This document shows positions 59,367-64,000 of a DNA stretch of 64,000 nt, piece by piece (the first letter of the stretch is position 1; the number at the start of each line of letters is the position of its first letter). The stretch is from Clostridium sp. GTDB lineage: Bacteria; Cyanobacteriota; Vampirovibrionia; Gastranaerophilales; Gastranaerophilaceae. The position numbers and the translations under genes are program-made. The stretch covers positions 62,001 to 126,000 of the forward strand of contig JAHALR010000006.1 of the NCBI GenBank assembly GCA_018362895.1. Direction: 5' to 3'. Under the pieces are notes generated by a model. The model did no database searches. It was given only the letters and a program-made list of their open reading frames with translations, and was not told the DNA's origin.

Positions 59367-60242
59367 ATGAATGAAGCACAAAGAGAGCTGTGTGAACAGC
59401 TTCAGGCAGAAATTGAAGAAGAAATAAAAGAACGGGACAGACTGTTTCGCCGCAAAGTGATATGGCTCTGTCTCGCTTTGCTTTTAATACCTGCTTTTTT
59501 ATATAGACATCACATTGCATATAAAATGAAACATTTTATAGTCAAACCCACTGAGACAACAAACAGAATTATCAATATTTATGAACGACCCACTCTTGAT
59601 ATAATTGACACTCATTTGACCAGAGTTGCCCGTTCAGACGACCCTTTCAGCGATGATACAAATTCTGAGTACAGGCTTGTTAATCTTTTTAATTTTCAGT
59701 CAGAAGAGTTTATTAATATTTTAAATGACAAAAATGAAGTTGCTTTCAAGCTTTTGCCTATGGCAACATTTTCAATGTCCGGAAGAGTACTTGCTGTAAA
59801 CAGTCTTTATTCGTCCAACATGGATACTTTTGACAGAACTGCACAGGTTGATATGGGGCTTATCTGGGGAAAGTGTGCTGCTGATTCTGCATGGCTTGAC
59901 AGAAATTTTGAATTCAAGTCTAAAAAATATTTAAACGGACGTGTTTTGACTACTACAATAAAAGACAGGGATAAGTTTGAAAACAAATGCAGAATCAATG
60001 ACTATGAAGTTCAACATTTTCATATTGTTCCTGCTTCGAACAATATTCTCGGCATATTGTTGAAACAAAAAAAGTTTACCCCGATTCGAATAGACGGGCT
60101 TCTTGTTGACATTTTCAGCCCTAAAGAACATTTAAAAGGCAGTTTGAACATAGATGATATTAATCAAGAAAGCCGCTCGGGCGGTTCTTGCAAAGTTATC
60201 TTAATTACCAGTGTTCAGGTTGGGAATAAGATTTATAAATAA
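59367..60242 (+). CDS. membrane-anchored hypothetical protein
   Basis: A 291-residue protein: a Glu/Arg-rich N-terminal helix (about 1-29), one membrane helix (VIWLCLALLLIPAFLY, about 31-46), then an extracytoplasmic domain of about 240 residues with several aromatic strands (FSMSGRVLAVNSLYS, WGKCAADSAWLDRNF, VQHFHIVPASNNILGILL). Two Cys may pair. No family assigned. Follows the ROK kinase directly, which hints at a common operon but gives no function. Confidence 0.78.
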   Translation: MNEAQRELCEQLQAEIEEEIKERDRLFRRKVIWLCLALLLIPAFLYRHHIAYKMKHFIVKPTETTNRIINIYERPTLDIIDTHLTRVARSDDPFSDDTNSEYRLVNLFNFQSEEFINILNDKNEVAFKLLPMATFSMSGRVLAVNSLYSSNMDTFDRTAQVDMGLIWGKCAADSAWLDRNFEFKSKKYLNGRVLTTTIKDRDKFENKCRINDYEVQHFHIVPASNNILGILLKQKKFTPIRIDGLLVDIFSPKEHLKGSLNIDDINQESRSGGSCKVILITSVQVGNKIYK

Positions 60243-60255
60243 GTTGTCTGCATGA

Positions 60256-60261
60256 TACAAT
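60256..60261 (+). promoter_or_regulatory. holA: -10 box for a leaderless holA transcript
   Basis: TACAAT, then exactly six bases (ATTAGT), then the ATG at 60268. One mismatch from consensus; no Shine-Dalgarno sequence. Confidence 0.5.
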
Positions 60262-60267
60262 ATTAGT

Positions 60268-61239
60268 ATGCTGTATTTTTACTTTGGACAGGAAGATTTT
60301 AATATAGAACTTGAGATTCAAAAGCTCAAGACAAAAGTTGTGGACAAATCTTTTTTGTCAACAAATTATCGTGTGTATGACAACCCCAGATATCAGGAGC
60401 TCATTGACGTTTTGAGGACACCTTCGTTGATGTTTGGAAATGTGCTTGCGGTTATAAACTGTGAAAAATATTTTTTTGATTCAAAAGGAAAGATAAATTT
60501 TGAAGATAAAGAGCTTAAAGAGATTGAAGAAACCTTCCAGACTATGCCTGAAACTCTTCACATTGCTTTTGTTTGTCGAATTGAAAGAGAAAGCACAAAA
60601 AAAATTGATACAAGACGAAAACTCTATAAAATTTTGTCAAAGTATGCTTCTGTGACAGAGTTTCCCGAGTATAAACCATATCAAAAAGAGCTGGCTTTGT
60701 GGATACAAAAACAGGCAAAGAAAAAAGAACTGATTTTTTCTTCAGAGGTTGTCCAATTTTTGATTGAACGTTTGGGTACAAATCTCAGGGTTATAGACAA
60801 TGAGCTTGAAAAACTCAAACTCGCTGTGTATCCTGAAAAGATTGTGAAAAAAGAGGACATAAAAAATGTCTGCACTGCAACCGAGGATATTTTTGTTCTG
60901 ACAGATTATATTCTTAAAGGTCAAAAAGACCTTGCTTTACATGAGTTTAATAAGCTTTGCACGAACAAACACTATCTTGAGATTCTTGCTGTTTTGCAGA
61001 CAAATTTCACAAAGCTTGCTTCAATTAAGGTAGATTCTGTGAATCATAATTCTTTTGAAATAGCATCAAAGACAAGGCTTCCCGAGTTTATTGTCAAAAA
61101 GCATCTTGAAAAGCTAAAAAATGTACCCATGGACAGGCTCGTTAAAATTAGAAAAAACCTGCTTGAAGCAGAATATAGAATCAAAACCGGCGAGATGGCT
61201 TTTTATGAACTGCCTGTTGAACTGGCTCTGTTAAGTTAA
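60268..61239 (+). CDS. holA: DNA polymerase III subunit delta
   Basis: Subunit of the clamp loader that opens the beta clamp. The 323-residue protein starts MLYFYFGQEDFNIELEIQKL, typical of HolA, followed by RTPSLMFGNVLAVINCEKYF, VTEFPEYKPYQKELALWIQKQA and LIERLGTNLRVIDNELEKL. No P-loop, as expected for delta. The next gene is the delta' subunit, so the two clamp-loader arms are adjacent. Confidence 0.94.
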   Translation: MLYFYFGQEDFNIELEIQKLKTKVVDKSFLSTNYRVYDNPRYQELIDVLRTPSLMFGNVLAVINCEKYFFDSKGKINFEDKELKEIEETFQTMPETLHIAFVCRIERESTKKIDTRRKLYKILSKYASVTEFPEYKPYQKELALWIQKQAKKKELIFSSEVVQFLIERLGTNLRVIDNELEKLKLAVYPEKIVKKEDIKNVCTATEDIFVLTDYILKGQKDLALHEFNKLCTNKHYLEILAVLQTNFTKLASIKVDSVNHNSFEIASKTRLPEFIVKKHLEKLKNVPMDRLVKIRKNLLEAEYRIKTGEMAFYELPVELALLS

Positions 61240-61257
61240 AAGATTGCAAAGGGGAAT

Positions 61258-62199
61258 ATGTTTCATTCTGTATTAAAAAGAAAATTTGAATATTTCACAA
61301 ACTATTTCGAAACGGCAATGAAAAATGCCAAAAGAAGCTTTGCTCAATCAATAGTGCTTTATGGTCAGGATATTGCCGCGCAATATTACCTTGCGCTTGA
61401 GATAGCAAGGCTGTTAAACTGCCAAAAAGATACTGCTTCTGATTGCGGATGTATAAATTGCAGCTGGATTCGAAACAATCAGCATCCTGCAATTATGACA
61501 ATTTCAAAAAATGACAACAAACCCTCTGATGACACATCCAGCAAGGTTATTTCAATTAAACAGACCCTTATGATAAACAACAGCTTGATAAACTCCTCGG
61601 ATTATTACCGTGTGTTTATCTTTTGTGATTCTCAAATCGGTGAGCTTTCCGAGATCAGCCGTAAACAGCTTGCCCCTTATGCTGAATTGGGGTACAAATT
61701 TCCTCAGGAGAACTGGATGCCCAAACCACTGAACAGAGAGGTTTTGATTGAGGCAAGTGCGAATTCTTTGTTAAAATCCATTGAAGAACCGCCTGAAAGG
61801 ACGCTTTTTATCTTTCTCACAGAGGATAAGGAAGATATTATTGAGACAATTATTTCTCGTTCACAGTGTTTTTATGTTCCGTCGAACAACTCGAATGTTT
61901 TTGACATAGACTTTCTGGCTGCTGTCATGGCTGACTATCCGAAGATAAAGAAGATTGATGTGATAAACACAGTGCAGTCTCTTATTTCTGCTTATGAAGA
62001 TATGGGATATTCTCTTGAATATGTTCTTGATTGTTTGGAATATTATCTTGCTCAGATGATAAAAAACAATTTGGAGAATAAAATTCTTGTTCAAAAGATA
62101 AAAGAGGATATATTAAAAATCCAGCATTCGAAAAAGCAAACAGAGTCATATATCAAGCCCCAGCTGATTTTAGAGGATTTGTTCTTTTCTTTTTGTTAA
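61258..62199 (+). CDS. holB: DNA polymerase III subunit delta' (HolB-like)
   Basis: A 313-residue clamp-loader AAA+ protein. The usual P-loop is degenerate (SIVLYGQDIAAQYYLALEIA), as expected for delta'. A zinc-type cluster has Cys55, Cys63, Cys65 and Cys68 (CGCINC). ASANSLLKSIEEPPERTLFIFLTED and IISRSQCFYVPSN are the sensor and clamp-loader motifs. AAAGGGG precedes the ATG. Two inserts (around residues 85-130 and 140-165) make it longer than the minimal fold. Delta' rather than gamma/tau because the P-loop is lost. Confidence 0.9.
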   Translation: MFHSVLKRKFEYFTNYFETAMKNAKRSFAQSIVLYGQDIAAQYYLALEIARLLNCQKDTASDCGCINCSWIRNNQHPAIMTISKNDNKPSDDTSSKVISIKQTLMINNSLINSSDYYRVFIFCDSQIGELSEISRKQLAPYAELGYKFPQENWMPKPLNREVLIEASANSLLKSIEEPPERTLFIFLTEDKEDIIETIISRSQCFYVPSNNSNVFDIDFLAAVMADYPKIKKIDVINTVQSLISAYEDMGYSLEYVLDCLEYYLAQMIKNNLENKILVQKIKEDILKIQHSKKQTESYIKPQLILEDLFFSFC

Positions 62200-62235
62200 G
62201 TTTTGTTACTGATATATACTTTTTATGACATAAAT

Positions 62236-62403
62236 ATGGCAATTTTCAAGAAAGAAAATTGTTTATATAAGTACGAGAGATATAAAAGAGACAGAGAAAA
62301 CAAACACAGGATAAAACAAAAAACCACATCGGTTAAACCACCACATAAACACTTTAGAGATATTAGAGAAAAAACGAACACAAAAAATAAGGCAGAGACC
62401 TGA
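62236..62403 (+). CDS. small basic hypothetical protein
   Basis: A 55-residue frame rich in Lys, Arg and Thr (MAIFKKENCLYKYERYKRDREN and onward). The longer frame starts at 62203, but this ATG gives a more regular N-terminus. No ribosome binding site is seen. Such Lys/Arg-rich short frames in AT-rich DNA may be spurious. It lies just after holB and before a repeat-containing intergenic region. Confidence 0.3.
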   Translation: MAIFKKENCLYKYERYKRDRENKHRIKQKTTSVKPPHKHFRDIREKTNTKNKAET

Positions 62404-62420
62404 AAATTGACGCCTTACAA

Positions 62421-62484
62421 AAGACTTACTACTTACTTCATTAATTTACTTCATTTACTTCACACACTTCACACACTTCACAAA
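62421..62484. repeat. short imperfect tandem repeat
   Basis: The unit TTACTTCA occurs at 62433, 62446 and 62455 with small spacers, followed by two copies of CACACTTCA. It looks like simple-sequence drift between holB and nrdJ; function unknown. Confidence 0.55.
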
Positions 62485-62511
62485 CGAGGAATGTAAAGAA
62501 ATTTTCATTCC

Positions 62512-62546
62512 AACGGCTTGGTCATTATGACAGAGCCGTTTTTTTT
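62512..62546 (+). terminator. intrinsic terminator downstream of the holA-holB region
   Basis: AACGGCT pairs with AGCCGTT (7 pairs) around a 15-base loop, followed by eight T (62539-62546). It would end transcripts coming from holB before nrdJ. Confidence 0.8.
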
Positions 62547-62649
62547 GCCTTAACATTGTAACAAACTCCACACCATGCTGTAATCGTCATGGCTTTTCTA
62601 TTATACAATAGTGTTAATAAAGATTTAGTACTATTTGGGGAGAACAACA

Positions 62650-64000
62650 TTGGACTGCACAGAAGAAAAACTGGACTTATCACAAAACGCAATTAAAGTT
62701 TTGGAGAAAAGATATTTGAAAAGGGATGCTCAGGGCAAACCTACGGAAGAACCGAAAGATTTGTTCTTGAGAGTTGCTTCTACACTGGCTGAAGCTGACA
62801 AGAAATTTGGCGCTACTCAAGAAGAAGTTGATGAGTCAACAAAAGAATTTTATGATTTTATTACAAAACGTTATTTTATGCCGAACTCACCGACATTGAT
62901 GAATGCAGGAAGAGAACTCGGACAGCTGGCTGCTTGTTTTGTACTTCCGGTTGAAGACAGTCTCGAAGGTATTTTTGAAACAGTTAAAAATACTGCTTTG
63001 ATTCACAAATCCGGCGGTGGAACAGGTTTTTCTTTCTCAAGATTGAGACCGAAAAACGATGTTGTTCGCTCTACAATGGGTGTATCCTCAGGTCCTGTAA
63101 GCTTTATGGAAGTTTTTAATGCTGCTACTGAAGCAGTGAAACAGGGCGGAACAAGACGCGGTGCTAACATGGGGATTTTGAGAATTGACCACCCTGATAT
63201 TCTTGATTTTATCAATTGTAAGTCTGACAACTTCAAACTTAACAATTTCAATATTTCTGTTGCTATTACAGATAAGTTTATGGAAGCTTTAAAATCAGGT
63301 ACAGACTATGAATTGATTCATCCGAGAACAAAACAGGCTGTCGGTAAATTGAGTGCCAAAGCTGTATTTGATTTGATTGTTGAAGGTGCCTGGAAAAACG
63401 GCGAACCCGGGATTATCTTTATTGACCACATGAACTCTGACAACCCGACTCCTTTGATTGGTGAAATCGAATCAACTAACCCTTGCGGAGAAGTTCCTCT
63501 GCTTCCATACGAAGCCTGCAACCTTGGGTCTATCAACCTTGGCTTGATGCTTAAAGGCCAAGAAGGCAATTACAGTGTAGACTGGGATAAACTGGCTAAG
63601 GTTACCAGAATGGCAATCCATTTCCTTGATAACGTTATTGCTATAAACAACTATCCTTTGCCTCAGATTTCTGAAATGGTTCAAAACAACAGAAAAATCG
63701 GTCTCGGTGTAATGGGCTGGGCTGATATGCTTATGAAAATGGGCATTGCTTATAACTCTGAAGAAGGTACAAAACTTGCTTCTCAGGTTATGGAATTCAT
63801 TGATTACGAATCTAAAGTTAAATCAATCGAGCTTTCTAAAGAGAGAGGCAGATTCGGCAACTTCAAAGGCAGTGTATATGACGGCAAAAACTTCCTTTAC
63901 AACAAATATAAAGGAAAATCAGCAGGAATAATCACAGACGAAATGTGGGCTGATTTGGACAAACAAATTGAACAGTTCGGAATCAGAAACGCAACAACTA
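62650..64000 (+). CDS. nrdJ: adenosylcobalamin-dependent ribonucleotide reductase, class II, 5' part
   Basis: Reduces ribonucleotides to deoxyribonucleotides without oxygen. Only the first 450 codons are in the window; the frame is open to the last base. The start is TTG 62650, with GGGGAGA 6 bases upstream. Visible signatures: FMPNSPTLMNAGRELGQLAACFVLP, HKSGGGTGFSFSRLRP, GVSSGPVSFMEVFNAATEAVKQGGTRRGANMG, NPCGEVPLLPYEACNLGSINL (active-site Asn-x-Cys-x-Glu) and IGLGVMGWADML. No ATP-cone is seen at the N-terminus. The B12 dependence is inferred from the family, which here would link DNA synthesis to cobalamin supply. Confidence 0.95.
   Translation, partial: MDCTEEKLDLSQNAIKVLEKRYLKRDAQGKPTEEPKDLFLRVASTLAEADKKFGATQEEVDESTKEFYDFITKRYFMPNSPTLMNAGRELGQLAACFVLPVEDSLEGIFETVKNTALIHKSGGGTGFSFSRLRPKNDVVRSTMGVSSGPVSFMEVFNAATEAVKQGGTRRGANMGILRIDHPDILDFINCKSDNFKLNNFNISVAITDKFMEALKSGTDYELIHPRTKQAVGKLSAKAVFDLIVEGAWKNGEPGIIFIDHMNSDNPTPLIGEIESTNPCGEVPLLPYEACNLGSINLGLMLKGQEGNYSVDWDKLAKVTRMAIHFLDNVIAINNYPLPQISEMVQNNRKIGLGVMGWADMLMKMGIAYNSEEGTKLASQVMEFIDYESKVKSIELSKERGRFGNFKGSVYDGKNFLYNKYKGKSAGIITDEMWADLDKQIEQFGIRNATT

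Noticed and set aside
62404..62649. Cobalamin riboswitch or NrdR box upstream of nrdJ
   Set aside because: No B12-box-like or NrdR-like sequence was seen; only a terminator, simple repeats and a small hairpin are present.
1..64000. CRISPR arrays, insertion sequences, prophage, rRNA and tRNA genes
   Set aside because: No direct repeats with spacers, transposase frames, phage structural genes or tRNA-like T-arms were recognised anywhere in the window.

Overview
The window is AT-rich (by eye, G+C around the mid-thirties percent; not counted) and gene-dense, with about 58 protein genes on both strands and little intergenic DNA. Lipopolysaccharide genes (kdsB), an S-layer-homology surface protein, a type-IV-prepilin-like protein, a flagellin-type protein, a DUF151 'bifunctional nuclease', a class II B12-dependent ribonucleotide reductase and many lineage-restricted hypotheticals suggest a non-photosynthetic cyanobacterial relative of the Melainabacteria/Vampirovibrionia, most like gut Gastranaerophilales. 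That placement is inference from gene content; no rRNA or tRNA gene was found to confirm it.

Layout. 1-9.3 kb: the end of a truncated gene, a secreted hydrolase, proS, a striking 36-residue-repeat protein (3333-5249), rpmE, tuf, tpiA and hypotheticals. 9.4-11.5 kb: a DedA membrane protein and manC. 11.5-15.7 kb: a very large flagellin-like gene with GLUG repeats, split by a frameshift exactly at a 10-G homopolymer, so probably phase-variable. 15.8-24.7 kb: rlmH, a solute-binding protein, aroQ, DUF151, a prepilin, a PHP phosphoesterase, ymdB and rny; rny carries a frameshifting deletion near its 3' end. 25-30 kb: a seven-gene co-directional cluster (J-domain protein, PspA/IM30, DUF4178, DUF350, two small membrane proteins, membrane-fused spermidine-synthase-like protein) that looks like a membrane-stress/polyamine module. 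30-47 kb: uvrC, ade, a secreted PPC-domain protein, a BlaI-type regulator, a CHASE2-GGDEF cyclase, a divergent oxidoreductase, a PAS histidine kinase with a double-receiver partner, ruvB, kdsB and a glycosidase-like protein. 47-57 kb: dnaJ-like, a coiled-coil protein, coaD, a processive-type glycosyltransferase, rlmD, a cysteine-rich SLH protein, an SDR and small hypotheticals. 57-64 kb: asnS, a ROK sugar kinase, holA, holB and the 5' part of nrdJ.

Three themes deserve attention. First, surface variation: the G10 tract, a 24-bp tandem repeat and near-identical internal modules all sit in one flagellin-like gene. Second, several genes with no Shine-Dalgarno sequence have a -10 box exactly six bases before the ATG (four perfect TATAAT, two variants), the geometry of leaderless transcripts. 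Third, the PspA-DUF4178-DUF350-aminopropyltransferase cluster contains small membrane proteins with no recognised function. Start codons were moved from the longest open frame where a ribosome binding site clearly favoured another; each such choice is explained in the entry.
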